Shown here: piece after piece, positions 33,534 to 42,765 of the stretch | Numbering within the stretch: the first letter of the stretch is position 1 | Layout: every line of letters starts with the position of its first letter | From: an uncultured Pseudomonadota bacterium | Lineage (GTDB): Bacteria > Pseudomonadota > Gammaproteobacteria > Steroidobacterales > Steroidobacteraceae | Assembly (NCBI GenBank): GCA_903868595.1 | Contig: CAIPVV010000031.1 | Location: 1-64,000, forward strand | Reading direction: 5' to 3' | Length of the DNA: 64,000 nucleotides | The notes under the pieces: model-generated | The model's database searches: none | What the model was told of the DNA's origin: nothing | What the model saw: only the letters and a program-made list of their open reading frames with translations | Position numbers and translations under genes: made by a program

Positions 33534-34733
33534 ATGAATGGTAAACGGATCGTGCTGGGCGTGACCGGCGGCATTGCGGCTTACAAGAGCCCCGATCTCG
33601 TGCGTCGCCTCGTGGAACGGGGCGCCCAGGTACAGGTCGTCATGACCGCCGGGGCGCGCGAGTTCGTCACGCCGCTCACCTTCCAGGCCGTCTCCGGCCG
33701 CGAGGCGCGCAGCGACCTGTGGGACCACGGCGCCGAGGCGGCGATGGGCCATATCGAGATGGCGCGCTGGGCGGACCTGATCCTGATCGCACCGGCGAGC
33801 GCCGATTTCCTCGCGCACCTCGCGCACGGCCTGGCCGATGACCTGCTGACCACGATGTGTCTGGCGAGCGCCGCCCCGATCGCGGTGGCGCCAGCGATGA
33901 ACCGCCTGATGTGGGCCAACGCGGCCACGCAGGCCAATGTGCAGCAGCTGCGCGCGCGCGGCGTGCACGTGTTGGGCCCGGCGGTCGGCGAGCAGGCCTG
34001 CGGGGAAACCGGCGAGGGCCGCATGGTGGAGCCGGCGGCGCTGGCCGAGGCGGCGCTGGCGCTGTTCCCGGTGCACGGGCCGCTGTCGGGTAAGCGCGTG
34101 CTGATCACCGCGGGGCCGACCCGCGAGCGCATCGATCCGGTACGCTTCATCAGCAACCGCAGCTCCGGCAAGATGGGCTATGCGATCGCGCAGGCCGCGC
34201 GCGAACAGGGCGCCGAGGTCGTGCTGGTCAGCGGGCCGGTGAGCCTGTGCGCGCCCACCGGCGTCCGCCGCGAATGCGTGGAGTCCGCCGAACAGATGCA
34301 TGCGGCCGTCATGAAGGAGGCCGGGACCGCCGACATCTTCATCGCCACGGCGGCGGTGGCGGACTACCGGCCTGCCAAGCCCGCGGACTGCAAGATCAAG
34401 AAGGTCACCGACACGCTGGAAGTGGCGATGGAGCGCACGATCGACATCCTGCATGCAGTCGCCCAGCTGCCGCGGCGTCCCTATGTCGTCGGCTTTGCCG
34501 CCGAGACGAACAACGTCGAGGAGCACGCCCGCGCGAAGCTGGAGCGCAAGAACCTGGACCTCATTGCCGCCAACGAGGTCGGTGACTGCAAGGTGTTCGA
34601 CCAGGACGACAACGCGCTGGTGCTGCTGTGGAAGAACGGCGGGCGCCAGGAGCTGGGCGCCGGTCCCAAGACGCTGCTGGCGCGCAAGCTCATGGCCTTC
34701 ATCGCCGCGCGTTACCTGGCGAATGCCCCGTGA
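33534..34733 (+). CDS. coaBC: bifunctional phosphopantothenoylcysteine decarboxylase/synthetase
   Basis: CoaBC joins cysteine to 4'-phosphopantothenate (CoaB) and decarboxylates the product (CoaC) in coenzyme A synthesis. The 399-residue protein starts at 33534 ([20 protein letters not shown]). The flavin CoaC half has the catalytic His73 in [12 protein letters not shown] and the Cys in [13 protein letters not shown]; the CoaB half carries [22 protein letters not shown]. The stop overlaps the dut GTG by four bases. Confidence 0.96.
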   Translation: MNGKRIVLGVTGGIAAYKSPDLVRRLVERGAQVQVVMTAGAREFVTPLTFQAVSGREARSDLWDHGAEAAMGHIEMARWADLILIAPASADFLAHLAHGLADDLLTTMCLASAAPIAVAPAMNRLMWANAATQANVQQLRARGVHVLGPAVGEQACGETGEGRMVEPAALAEAALALFPVHGPLSGKRVLITAGPTRERIDPVRFISNRSSGKMGYAIAQAAREQGAEVVLVSGPVSLCAPTGVRRECVESAEQMHAAVMKEAGTADIFIATAAVADYRPAKPADCKIKKVTDTLEVAMERTIDILHAVAQLPRRPYVVGFAAETNNVEEHARAKLERKNLDLIAANEVGDCKVFDQDDNALVLLWKNGGRQELGAGPKTLLARKLMAFIAARYLANAP

Positions 34734-35197
34734 GCGCGGTGCATCGGCCACTGAAGGTGCGGGTGCTGGATTCGCGCATCGGCACGCTTTATCCGCTGCC
34801 TGCCTATGCAACACAGGGCTCGGCCGGGATGGATCTTCGCGCGGTGCTTGATGCGCCGCAGGAGCTGGCCGCGGGCGCGACGACGCTCCTTCCCACGGGA
34901 CTGGCGATCCATGTGGAGGATCCGGGCCTGGCGGCGATCATCCTGCCGCGCTCGGGCCTGGGACATAAGCACGGGATCGTCCTGGGGAACCTCGTCGGCC
35001 TGATCGACTCAGATTACCAAGGCCAGCTGATGGTCTCCTGCTGGAACCGCGGTTCCCAGGCCTTCACCATCCAGCCGGGCGAGCGGATCGCCCAGCTGGT
35101 GGTGGTGCCGGTGGTGCAGGTGGCGCTGCAGCTGGTGGATGACTTTGAGGACAGCTCGCGCGGGTCTGGCGGATTCGGTCACACCGGCCGCAGCTGA
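34730..35197 (+). CDS. dut: dUTP diphosphatase
   Basis: Dut hydrolyses dUTP to dUMP, keeping uracil out of DNA and feeding thymidylate synthesis. The 155-residue trimeric-type enzyme begins at GTG 34730 inside the coaBC stop (GTGA), the choice that gives a normal N-terminus. The five motifs are visible: AGMDLRA (32-38), PRSGLG (73-78), [15 protein letters not shown] (86-100), RIAQLVV (119-125) and the C-terminal [10 protein letters not shown] (144-153). Confidence 0.97.
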   Translation: MSAVHRPLKVRVLDSRIGTLYPLPAYATQGSAGMDLRAVLDAPQELAAGATTLLPTGLAIHVEDPGLAAIILPRSGLGHKHGIVLGNLVGLIDSDYQGQLMVSCWNRGSQAFTIQPGERIAQLVVVPVVQVALQLVDDFEDSSRGSGGFGHTGRS

Positions 35198-35278
35198 TCC
35201 CGCGGTAAGGTCCTCCTCCGCCAAGGACTACAGCCTGTTCAGGCCGCATTAAGCTGCCCAAACCTATAAAGGTTACCC

Positions 35279-35845
35279 ATGAGATTGCGAACTACATTGG
35301 CTTCCCCGGTCGCGCGCACGCTGGTGCCCGCGCTGACTCTGCTCGGCCTGCTGTCCGGCTGTGTCGTCGAACAGCCGCGCCGCGAACGCCTGGCGCCGCC
35401 GCCGGTCGCGCAACCCGCGCCCGAGCCGCCGCGCGTCTATTTCTACCCGACGCAGGGTCAGAGTCCCGAGCAGCAGGATCGTGACCGCTACGAGTGCTAC
35501 AACTGGGCCGTCAAGCAGACGGGCTTTGACCCCAATCGCCAGCTGCCGCCCGAACAGATTGTGACCGTCGTGCCGTCGCGCCCGCCGGGCGAGACCACCG
35601 TCAACACGGCGATCGCCGGTGCGATCCTGGGTGCGATTGTTTCCGGCCCCGGCCATGCCGGCGGTGGCGCGCTCATCGGCGCCGCGGCGGGCGGCCTGCT
35701 GGGCAACGCTGCCGAGAACGCGCAGGCCAACGCGCCCCGTCGCGTCATTCGCGGCCGCAGCGATGTGCGCTACGACCGCGAGGCCACAGAATATCGCCGA
35801 GCCATGTCCGCGTGCCTGGAAGGCCGCGGTTACGCCGTCAAGTGA
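35279..35845 (+). CDS. glycine-zipper lipoprotein
   Basis: The 188-residue protein has a lipoprotein signal (LTLLGLLSGCVVEQ, lipobox LSGC, Cys28). A Pro-rich linker is followed by FYPTQGQSPEQQDRDRYECYNWAV, a glycine-zipper segment (AIAGAILGAIVSGPGHAGGGALIGAAAGGLLGNAAEN) and a C-terminal YDREATEYRRAMSACLEGRGYAVK. The two flanking pieces together make a domain that appears uninterrupted at the end of the next protein, so here the glycine zipper is inserted in it. It is likely an outer-membrane-associated lipoprotein. The next gene starts nine bases later. Confidence 0.85.
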   Translation: MRLRTTLASPVARTLVPALTLLGLLSGCVVEQPRRERLAPPPVAQPAPEPPRVYFYPTQGQSPEQQDRDRYECYNWAVKQTGFDPNRQLPPEQIVTVVPSRPPGETTVNTAIAGAILGAIVSGPGHAGGGALIGAAAGGLLGNAAENAQANAPRRVIRGRSDVRYDREATEYRRAMSACLEGRGYAVK

Positions 35846-35853
35846 GGCTAGCC

Positions 35854-36933
35854 ATGTCCACGTCCGAGCTTTGCTGGTCATCCCGTCGCAAGACGGCGCT
35901 CCTGGCGGTCCTGCTCGGTGGCAGCCTGGCCGTGTTCGCGGCCTTGCCGGCGAGCGCGCGCCCCACCGCGGGGGCGGACCCGTCCAAGGAGGAGGAGCAG
36001 CCGCGCCGCGAGAAGGGCCACGAGGAGCAGCGTCCGCCGCGTGGAGCGGCACAGCAGGTGCCTGCGCCCGCGCGTGTCGAGCCGCCCCACACCGTGGGCG
36101 TCCGCCCGGCGCCCGCGCCGGCTGCGGAACAGCGCTTCCAGGGCCGTCCGGGACCTGCGCCGGAACAGCGCGTCGATGCGCGTCAGGATGTCCGTGGCGG
36201 CGAGCGTGGCGAGAATCGTTTTGTGGAGCGCGCCGGTGACAACCGGCCCGCTGATCGGGGCAGTGACCGGGGTGGTGATCGCGGCGCCGTTGGCGCGCCG
36301 CGCTACGGTGACCGGGCGGTCGTGGGTCCGCCCCGCGGCCTCGTCGGTCCGGATTCGCGCATCCAGTCCCCGTCCCTGGCCTCTGGCGGGGGCCGCCGTG
36401 CGCCGCCGCCGGCGCGCGTCGTGCCGCGCCTGGAGCCCGGGTATCGCTCCTACAGCTGGGGCGGCGGGCAGTACTACCACCAGGGTGGCCACTGGTATCG
36501 CCCCTACGGCGGCTCCTACCTGATCGTCTCGGCGCCGTTCGGCCTGTTCGTGCCGTACCTGCCGGACTACTACACGACCTTCTGGTACGGCGGTTCGCGC
36601 TACTACATGGCCGACGACACCTACTACCTCTACGATCCGGCACGGCGCGGCTACATCGTGACGCATTCCCCGTACGGCGATGACGTGGTCTATGACGACG
36701 ACGAGGCGGGCCCGAGCAGTTCGAGTGAACGCCGCGATGCCGAGCTGTACGTGTATCCGATGCGTGGCCAGAGCGAGCGGCAGCAGGCGGATGATCGCTA
36801 TGAGTGCCATCGCTGGGCGGTCGGCCAGGCGCACTACGATCCGACCGATCAGGAATACCGCGCCGATGATCGCGCGCAGTACGATCGTGCCCTGACGGCC
36901 TGCCTGACGGGCCGCGGCTACAGCGTCAAGTAG
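35854..36933 (+). CDS. exported Pro/Arg-rich envelope protein (DUF6515-like) with a shared C-terminal domain
   Basis: The 359-residue product starts at 35854 with a signal peptide (LLAVLLGGSLAVFAALPASARP). Residues ~35-190 are low complexity, rich in Arg, Pro, Glu and Gly. A Tyr/Gly-rich middle (YSWGGGQYYHQGGHWYRPYGG, PFGLFVPYLPDYYTTFWYGG) resembles DUF6515 envelope proteins. The last ~60 residues (YPMRGQSERQQADDRYECHRWA ... DRALTACLTGRGYSVK) repeat the split domain of the preceding lipoprotein. Both end in GRGY[AS]VK. Adjacent, nine bases apart; function unknown. Confidence 0.8.
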   Translation: MSTSELCWSSRRKTALLAVLLGGSLAVFAALPASARPTAGADPSKEEEQPRREKGHEEQRPPRGAAQQVPAPARVEPPHTVGVRPAPAPAAEQRFQGRPGPAPEQRVDARQDVRGGERGENRFVERAGDNRPADRGSDRGGDRGAVGAPRYGDRAVVGPPRGLVGPDSRIQSPSLASGGGRRAPPPARVVPRLEPGYRSYSWGGGQYYHQGGHWYRPYGGSYLIVSAPFGLFVPYLPDYYTTFWYGGSRYYMADDTYYLYDPARRGYIVTHSPYGDDVVYDDDEAGPSSSSERRDAELYVYPMRGQSERQQADDRYECHRWAVGQAHYDPTDQEYRADDRAQYDRALTACLTGRGYSVK

Positions 36934-36945
36934 CCGCTGGCAAGG

Positions 36946-37602
36946 CTACCGCGGCCGTTGCGAGGCAACGAGTTCGCGGTAGCGGTCGATGTCCGCCTGG
37001 AAGGTGCGGCGCACTTCCCTCACTTCCTGCTCGCGCGACGCGAGCGTATCCGCCTGCGAGCGGGCTTCGTTCAGCGTCTGCACGATCTCCGCTGCCAGCG
37101 GATCCGGCATGCGGCGCGCCGTGGGGCTGGCCGAATAGGGCTTGAAGCTCCTGGCCCGCTCGCGCAGCGAGGCGAGCCGCGAGCCCACCGAGTCGATGTA
37201 GCCGCGGGAGGCGGTGATCTGAGCTGCCAGCTGGGCCACGCGCTCATCGCGCAGCTGCTCGATGTCGTGGGCCGAGGTGTAGGTGGTCAGCAGGAACTGG
37301 TCGTGCTGCTTGACCTTGGCGGCATCCTCATCGCGCTGGAGCAGGGCGGCCTGCTCGGCGGGCGGCAGGCGGGCCGGGGAGACCTTGAGCGCCACGCCGG
37401 TGCTGTTGAGCTCGGCGATATTGCCCTGCGCATTCTCCGGCGGGATGGAATCCCCGTAGTGCGTCACCCCTTGGTCATCGACCCAGCGGTAGGTCTTACT
37501 CGGGGTGGCGGTGCTGTTGGACGCGGGCCGGGGGGGAGCGCCCTGGGCGACGCCGGCCGTGACGGCCAGCAGCAGGAGGGCAGTCGGTATGCGGTTCTTC
37601 AT
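36946..37602 (-). CDS. DUF4124 domain protein with signal peptide
   Basis: The 218-residue exported protein (MKNRIPTALLLLAVTAGVAQGA) has a DUF4124 domain, recognisable by KTYRWVDDQGVTHYGDSIPPE near residues 35-55, followed by a helical, coiled-coil-like region rich in Glu, Arg and Ala to the C-terminus. DUF4124 proteins are periplasmic and of unknown function. Start 37602 is chosen for the signal peptide; ATG 37611 three codons upstream is an alternative. Convergent with the previous gene (12 bp). Confidence 0.82.
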   Translation of the reverse strand: MKNRIPTALLLLAVTAGVAQGAPPRPASNSTATPSKTYRWVDDQGVTHYGDSIPPENAQGNIAELNSTGVALKVSPARLPPAEQAALLQRDEDAAKVKQHDQFLLTTYTSAHDIEQLRDERVAQLAAQITASRGYIDSVGSRLASLRERARSFKPYSASPTARRMPDPLAAEIVQTLNEARSQADTLASREQEVREVRRTFQADIDRYRELVASQRPR

Positions 37603-37665
37603 GGAGGTCATTTTCCACCCTGCCGCGCAGGCGGCCAGTCCGACGTGCGCCAATTGCAACGCAAC

Positions 37666-38346
37666 TCACATCTTTTCGCGGACCCCGTACCGTTCGCGGT
37701 AGGCCTCGAGGGCCGCCAGGTGCTCCCGGGGCAGCGAGCCGGCGCCTTCCCGCAGTGCATCGATCAGGGCGCCAAGCGTCAGGATGCTAACGCAGGGGAT
37801 CGCGTACAGGCGCGCCACCTCCTGCACGGCGGATTCGGCCAGGGTCTCCCCGCTCTGCGGGTCGCGCCCCCGTTCCTGGCGGTCCAGGGCGAGCGCCACG
37901 CCCGCCGGGGTCGCCCCGGCCGCGCGGATCAGCTCGATGGACTCGCGGATCGCCGTGCCGGCGGTGATCACGTCATCGATGATCAGGATACGGCCGGCGA
38001 GGGCGCGTCCAACGATCGAGCCCCCCTCGCCATGCGCCTTGGCCTCCTTGCGGTTGAAGGCGAAGGGCAGGTTCAGGCCATGCTGGGTGTGCAGGGCGGC
38101 GGCGGTGGCGGCCACCAGCGGGATGCCCTTGTAGGCCGGCCCGAACAGCATGTCGAACTGCAGGCCCGAGGCGACGATGGCCGCGGCGTAGCAGCTGCCC
38201 AGGATCGCCAGGGAGGCGCCGTCGTCGAAGGCGCCCGCATTGAAGAAGTAGGGGCTCGCGCGGCCGGACTTGAGCGTGAACTGGCCAAAGCGCAGGGCCT
38301 TGCGCGCCAGGGCCAGTTCCATGAAGGCGAGCTGATGATCTTGCAT
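37666..38346 (-). CDS. pyrE: orotate phosphoribosyltransferase
   Basis: PyrE makes orotidine 5'-phosphate from orotate and PRPP in pyrimidine synthesis. The 226-residue protein from ATG 38346 ([23 protein letters not shown]) has the PRPP-binding loop [13 protein letters not shown] and the catalytic-loop Lys/His region [13 protein letters not shown]. It is divergent from the exonuclease III gene with 94 bp between starts, the gene order seen around pyrE-crc in pseudomonads. Confidence 0.96.
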   Translation of the reverse strand: MQDHQLAFMELALARKALRFGQFTLKSGRASPYFFNAGAFDDGASLAILGSCYAAAIVASGLQFDMLFGPAYKGIPLVAATAAALHTQHGLNLPFAFNRKEAKAHGEGGSIVGRALAGRILIIDDVITAGTAIRESIELIRAAGATPAGVALALDRQERGRDPQSGETLAESAVQEVARLYAIPCVSILTLGALIDALREGAGSLPREHLAALEAYRERYGVREKM

Positions 38347-38440
38347 GAGCGGTCCGCAGTCCCAGAGTGTGGGGCGGCACGCTGCCACCCCGCGCCGGGG
38401 AGTGTCAATGGCGCCCCGCCTTGCAGTTATGATCGGCGGG

Positions 38441-39208
38441 GTGAAAATCATCAGCCTCAATGCCAACGGCATCCGCTCCGCCGCCAAGAAAGGCGCCTTC
38501 AACTGGCTCGCCAAGCAAGCCGCCGACGTGGTCTGCCTGCAGGAGACCAAGGCGCAGGAACACCAGCTCGACGGCCACGGCTGCGAGCTGCCCGGCTACA
38601 CGAGCCACTACTTCGACGCCCAGCGCCCGGGGTACTCCGGCGTCGCGATCTTCAGCCGCAAGCCGCCGGATGAGGTGATCCGCGGCTTTGGCGTGCCGGA
38701 GTTCGATGACGAGGGACGCTATATCGAGGCGCGGTGGGGGGACCTGGCGGTGGTGTCGCTGTACCTGCCCTCCGGTTCGGCCGGACCGCATCGCCAGGAG
38801 TCCAAGTTCCGCTTCCTGGAGGCCTTCCTGCCGCACCTGAAGAAGCTCAAGCGCAGCAAGCGCCGCTACATCCTCTGCGGCGACTGGAACATCGCCCACA
38901 AGCAGATCGACCTGAAGAACTGGCGCGCCAACCAGAAGAACTCGGGCTTCCTGCCCGAGGAGCGCGCGTGGCTGGATACGCTGTTGGATGAGGTGGGCTA
39001 CGTGGATGCCTTCCGCGAGGTCAACACGCTGCCCGAGCAGTACACCTGGTGGTCCAACCGCGGCCAAGCCTGGGCGAAGAACGTGGGGTGGCGCATCGAC
39101 TACCAGATCGTCAGTCCCAGCCTGGCCGGCACGGCCCGCTCGGCCTCGATCTACAAGGACGAGCGCTTCTCCGACCACGCGCCCCTCACGCTGGAATACC
39201 GCTTGTGA
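38441..39208 (+). CDS. xthA: exodeoxyribonuclease III family AP endonuclease
   Basis: The 255-residue protein (start GTG 38441 giving [15 protein letters not shown] 38429 is an alternative) keeps the catalytic residues of the family: Asn7, Glu35 (CLQETK), the Asp-Asn pair in [12 protein letters not shown], and the final His in [10 protein letters not shown]. It should cut DNA at abasic sites and trim 3' ends. In length and in several stretches (KNWR.NQ....LPEERAWLD) it also resembles pseudomonad Crc, which sits at the same place next to pyrE but has lost catalysis. The stop overlaps the next gene by four bases. Confidence 0.93.
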   Translation: MKIISLNANGIRSAAKKGAFNWLAKQAADVVCLQETKAQEHQLDGHGCELPGYTSHYFDAQRPGYSGVAIFSRKPPDEVIRGFGVPEFDDEGRYIEARWGDLAVVSLYLPSGSAGPHRQESKFRFLEAFLPHLKKLKRSKRRYILCGDWNIAHKQIDLKNWRANQKNSGFLPEERAWLDTLLDEVGYVDAFREVNTLPEQYTWWSNRGQAWAKNVGWRIDYQIVSPSLAGTARSASIYKDERFSDHAPLTLEYRL

Positions 39209-40584
39209 CCGCGTGGTGGCGGGGCTGGGGCGCGGCGGTCCTGGTCTATCGTCAGCCGCGCATGGCCGCCTCGCTGGCCCTGGGGTTCTCCTGCGGGCTG
39301 CCGTTCATCCTGGTCGGCCAGACGCTCTCGGCGTGGCTGCGCCAGGCTGGTATCGAGCGCGCCACGATTGGCATGCTGGCCTGGGTCGCGCTGCTCTACA
39401 CGGTGAAGTTCCTGTGGGCGCCGTTCGTGGATCGCCTGAAGCTGCCGCTGCTGCACGACCTGCTGGGCCGGCGCCGCAGCTGGATGCTGTTGGCGCAGGC
39501 CTGCCTCGCGCTGGGCGTCGCGCACCTGGCCAGCCAGGATCCGGCCACCCACCTCGCGGGCGTCGCGCTGGGCGCGATATTCATCGCCTTCGCCTCCGCG
39601 ACGCAGGATATCGCCGTGGATGCCTGGCGCGTGGAGTCCGCCCCGCCCGAGGAGCAGGGCGCAATGGCGGCCGGCTACCAGCTGGGCTACCGCGTGGCGG
39701 TGATGACGGGCACGGCCGGCGCGTTCTGGATCGCCGCCGACCACGGCTGGCACGTGAGCTACCTGGCCATGGCGGCGCTGGTCGGCGTGGGGCTGCTCAC
39801 CACGCTGCTGTCCCGCGAGCCCGTGGTGCCGGTGGCGCGCGAGTCGCTGCTGGGCGAGCAGCGCGTGGTGGCGTGGCTCAGTACGCGCGAGCACTGGCCG
39901 CAGGGCCTGCGCACCCTGGGCGGCACCTTCATCGGCGCCGTCGTCTGCCCGTTGACGGATTTCTTTGCGCGCTACGGCTGGGCGCTGGGCGTGCTGCTGT
40001 TTGCCTTCATCGGCAGCTACCGCCTGACCGACTACGCCATGGGGCCGATGGCCAATCCGTTCTACCTGGACCACGGCTACTCGCTCAAGGAGGTCGCCGC
40101 GGTCGTCAAGGCCTTCGGCCTGGTGGCCTCGCTCCTGGGCGTGGTGATCGGTGGCATCATAGTGGCGCGGCTTGGCGTGCTTCGGGCGCTGGCGACCGGC
40201 AGCGTGATGATGATGCTCTCCAACCTGGGCTTCGCGGCGCTGGCCAGCACGCATGGGGCGAGCATCCCACTGCTGGCCTGCGTCAACAGTTTCGACAACA
40301 TCGCCATAAGCGTGCATGGCACTTCGCTGGTCGCGTTCCTCGCGAGCCTCACGAGCGCGCGCTACACGGCCACGCAGTACGCCGTGCTCTCCTCGATCTA
40401 CGCGCTGCCCGGCAAGGTGCTCATGGGGTTCTCCGGCCTGGTCGTGGACCACGTGGGTTACAGCGCGTTCTTCACCTACACGGCGTCGCTCAGCCTGCCC
40501 GGGCTGTTGCTGCTGTACTTCGTGGCGCAGCGGCACCGGTTCGCGCCGCCCGCGGCGTCCGCGGCCGCGGCGGCGAGCCCATGA
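39205..40584 (+). CDS. AmpG-like MFS permease
   Basis: The 459-residue, 12-14-helix protein begins at GTG 39205 in the xthA stop (GTGA). Its N-terminal LALGFSCGLPFILVGQTLSAWLRQAGI and the following VKFLWAPFVDRLKLP, GRRRSWMLLAQ, ATQDIAVDAWRVE are diagnostic for the AmpG family, which imports anhydro-muropeptides for cell-wall recycling. Gene symbol withheld because the family also has relatives with other substrates. It overlaps the Rieske gene by four bases (ATGA), so the three genes xthA-ampG-Rieske are coupled. Confidence 0.86.
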   Translation: MTAWWRGWGAAVLVYRQPRMAASLALGFSCGLPFILVGQTLSAWLRQAGIERATIGMLAWVALLYTVKFLWAPFVDRLKLPLLHDLLGRRRSWMLLAQACLALGVAHLASQDPATHLAGVALGAIFIAFASATQDIAVDAWRVESAPPEEQGAMAAGYQLGYRVAVMTGTAGAFWIAADHGWHVSYLAMAALVGVGLLTTLLSREPVVPVARESLLGEQRVVAWLSTREHWPQGLRTLGGTFIGAVVCPLTDFFARYGWALGVLLFAFIGSYRLTDYAMGPMANPFYLDHGYSLKEVAAVVKAFGLVASLLGVVIGGIIVARLGVLRALATGSVMMMLSNLGFAALASTHGASIPLLACVNSFDNIAISVHGTSLVAFLASLTSARYTATQYAVLSSIYALPGKVLMGFSGLVVDHVGYSAFFTYTASLSLPGLLLLYFVAQRHRFAPPAASAAAAASP

Positions 40585-40961
40585 TCTTCCCGGCCGGCAC
40601 GGTGCTGTGCGCGTTCGCCGACATCGCGGATGGCGCCTCCAAGGGGTTCACGCTGGGCGAGGGGGACTGGCCCCTGCGGGGGCTGCTGGTGCGCCTGGGC
40701 GATGCCGTGTATGGCTATGTGAACCACTGCCCGCATGCCGGGCACCGCCTCAATTTCCACCCCGACCGCTTCCTGACGCCCGATGGGAGCCTGATCCTGT
40801 GCCTCTCGCACGGGGCGCTGTTTGATAAGGCCAGCGGCCGATGCGTGGAGGGGCCGTGCCGAGGCGAGGCGCTCAAGCGCCTGGCCGTGAAGGTGGAGTC
40901 GGGGGAGGTCCGGCTGGCGGAGCCGGCGGACCTGGAGAAGCTGGTCACGCGCTACTGGTAG
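40581..40961 (+). CDS. small Rieske [2Fe-2S] ferredoxin-like protein
   Basis: The 126-residue protein has the Rieske cluster motifs CPHAGHRLN (C-P-H) and CLSHGALFD (C-x2-H), the four ligands of a 2Fe-2S cluster, in a single-domain protein of ferredoxin-subunit length. Its start overlaps the permease stop by four bases. No partner oxygenase or reductase gene is adjacent; electron partner unknown. Confidence 0.85.
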   Translation: MIFPAGTVLCAFADIADGASKGFTLGEGDWPLRGLLVRLGDAVYGYVNHCPHAGHRLNFHPDRFLTPDGSLILCLSHGALFDKASGRCVEGPCRGEALKRLAVKVESGEVRLAEPADLEKLVTRYW

Positions 40962-40983
40962 CGCGTGGCGTCGGGACGTTCGG

Positions 40984-41295
40984 CTACTCGAAGAGGTCCA
41001 AGTCCTCCAGACCATTGGCGTGCAACGCGTTCTGCGCCTCGATCTTCGCGCTGGATACGTCCGGCTCATCCTCGGCCTGCAGGTCGTCGCCGCCGCGGTA
41101 GTCCTCCGGGGGGTCGGCGGTTGCCAACGCACCGGCCTTGCAGCGCAGCGCCCAGTCTTCGAAGTCCATTTCCTCGACGCTGCCGTCGTGGTGCTGGATC
41201 TCGATGGCGTCGTCGACGGCCACCACCTCGAATAACTGTCCGCGGCTCAAGAACCAGTCTCCAACGACGGGCTCGATCACGTGAGGCCGTGCCAT
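40984..41295 (-). CDS. DUF6763-like small acidic protein
   Basis: The 103-residue protein starts at 41295 (MARPHVIEPVVGDWFLSRGQLFEVVAVDDAIEIQHHDGSVEEMDFEDWALRCKAG-like sequence, quoted here only in part). The order VGDW...F.VVA.D...EIQ..DG..EE.....W resembles a conserved gammaproteobacterial family (DUF6763) of unknown function. The C-terminal half is strongly acidic. It is convergent with the Rieske gene and divergent from marC. Confidence 0.65.
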   Translation of the reverse strand: MARPHVIEPVVGDWFLSRGQLFEVVAVDDAIEIQHHDGSVEEMDFEDWALRCKAGALATADPPEDYRGGDDLQAEDEPDVSSAKIEAQNALHANGLEDLDLFE

Positions 41296-41417
41296 GGCGC
41301 ATCCTCCGTTCGTTACGCGCCGTCCCGCTGTTATTCTCAAGGGCGACGTCTGCGTTTGCAGTTCATGGTGCGCCGGCACGATGGGGCAGACAAGGACTAT
41401 ATTTTCCGCAGAGCGTC

Positions 41418-42047
41418 ATGATCGAGCAGTTGCTGAAATTCTTCGTGGTTTTCCTCGTCGTGGTCGAGCCGATCTCGGTGATCCCGATCTTCATCGGTCT
41501 TACCGAGGGAGACAGCGACCGCGAGCGCCGCCGCATGGCCCGCAAGGGCGTGCTCATCGCTGCCGCCATCCTGGTGGTGTTCTCGCTGGTGGGCGGGCCG
41601 TTCCTGCGAGTGATGAGCATCAGCATCGACTCGTTCCGCATCTTCGGCGGCCTGCTGCTGTTCCTGATCGCGCTGGAGATGGTCTTTGCACGCACTTCCG
41701 GCACGCGCACCACCAGCCCGGAGGAGGAGGAGGGGCGCAAGCGCGCCGACATCTCGGTGTTCCCGCTGGCGTTCCCCTTCATCGCCGGCCCCGGCGCACT
41801 GGCCACGATCCTGCTGGCCTTCGGGCCTGCCGCGGGCAACCCGCTGCTCTACCTCGGCCTGCTGGCCTGTGTCGCGGTGGTGATGCTGCTCACGCTGCTG
41901 ATCCTCTACCTGGCCGCGCCGATCATGCGCATCATGGGCGTGACCGGCGCCAACGTGGTCAACCGTCTGTTCGGCGTGGTGCTCGGCGCGCTGGCCGTGC
42001 AGTTCATCATCGACGGGCTGCGCGGCAGCCTCGCGCACGTCCTCTAG
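41418..42047 (+). CDS. MarC family integral membrane protein
   Basis: The 209-residue protein has six hydrophobic segments and the MarC-family order: FFVVFLVVVEPISVIPIFIGLT, GPFLRVMSISIDSFRIFGGLLLF, ADISVFPLAFPFIAGPGALATIL and the C-terminal GANVVNRLFGVVLGALAVQFI. MarC proteins are inner-membrane proteins with an unsettled transport role. Start ATG 41418. Ends convergent with trmB (overlap of four bases at the 3' ends). Confidence 0.92.
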   Translation: MIEQLLKFFVVFLVVVEPISVIPIFIGLTEGDSDRERRRMARKGVLIAAAILVVFSLVGGPFLRVMSISIDSFRIFGGLLLFLIALEMVFARTSGTRTTSPEEEEGRKRADISVFPLAFPFIAGPGALATILLAFGPAAGNPLLYLGLLACVAVVMLLTLLILYLAAPIMRIMGVTGANVVNRLFGVVLGALAVQFIIDGLRGSLAHVL

Positions 42048-42760
42048 GGCGCGGGCGTCGCCACGCGCGCGAACGCCAGGTCGCGCACCTCGTGGCCCAG
42101 ACGCTGTCCACGCTTCTCAAAGCGCGTCAGCACGCGATCCTCGTAGCGCGGTACGTAGTCGCCGCTGGGGGAGAGGTTGCGCAAGTGGGGGTGGGCGCCG
42201 AGTACCGCCAGCATGTGCTCGGCGTACGGCACCCAGTCGGTGGCCAGGCGCAGCGCGCCACCCACCTTCAAGCGCGAGGCCAGCAGGTTTACGAACGGCG
42301 TCTGCACGATGCGGCGCTTGTGATGGCGCTTCTTGTGCCAGGGATCGGCGAAGAGGATGAGCACCTCATCCAGACTGTCGGGCGGCAGGGCCTCGGCCAC
42401 CACTTCCACCGCATCGTGGCAGAACACGCGAACGTTGGAGAGCTGCTGGGCGTCGATGTGCTGCAGGAGCTGTCCCACGCCGGGCGGGTGCACCTCGATG
42501 CCGATGAAGTCACTGCCCGGCCGCTGCGCGGCCAGCTGCGCCAGGTTCTCGCCGTTGCCAAAGCCGATCTCCAGCACCCGCGGCGCGCTGCGCCCGAACA
42601 GCGCATCCAGGTTCAGCGCCTGCGCATCCAGGCCCAGCCCATACACCGGCCAGAGCTTGTCCATCGCCCGCTGCTGGCCGTCGGTCATCCGGCCCGCCCG
42701 CACGACGTAGCTGCGGATGCTGCGATGGCCGGCCCCGTCCGTGCGCTCCTGCTCGGCCAT
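42044..42760 (-). CDS. trmB: tRNA (guanine46-N7)-methyltransferase
   Basis: TrmB methylates G46 in the variable loop of tRNA with SAM. The 238-residue protein has the SAM-binding LEIGFGNGENLAQLA, GIEVHPPGVGQLL, and the family-specific FADPWHKKRHHKRRIVQ with RLKVGGALRLATDW. ATG 42760 (MAEQERTDG) is used; GTG 42766 overlapping the uup stop is possible. Directly follows uup on the minus strand. Confidence 0.95.
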   Translation of the reverse strand: MAEQERTDGAGHRSIRSYVVRAGRMTDGQQRAMDKLWPVYGLGLDAQALNLDALFGRSAPRVLEIGFGNGENLAQLAAQRPGSDFIGIEVHPPGVGQLLQHIDAQQLSNVRVFCHDAVEVVAEALPPDSLDEVLILFADPWHKKRHHKRRIVQTPFVNLLASRLKVGGALRLATDWVPYAEHMLAVLGAHPHLRNLSPSGDYVPRYEDRVLTRFEKRGQRLGHEVRDLAFARVATPAP

Positions 42761-42765
42761 CTGCA

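Noticed and set aside
38441-39208. Calling the exonuclease gene crc.
   Set aside because: The catalytic residues lost in Crc are all present, so it is listed as xthA and only the synteny is noted.
38988-40961. One 657-codon frame that would fuse xthA's end, the permease region and the Rieske protein.
   Set aside because: Only its last 126 codons encode a recognisable protein; the earlier part is a shadow of the xthA and permease genes in another frame.
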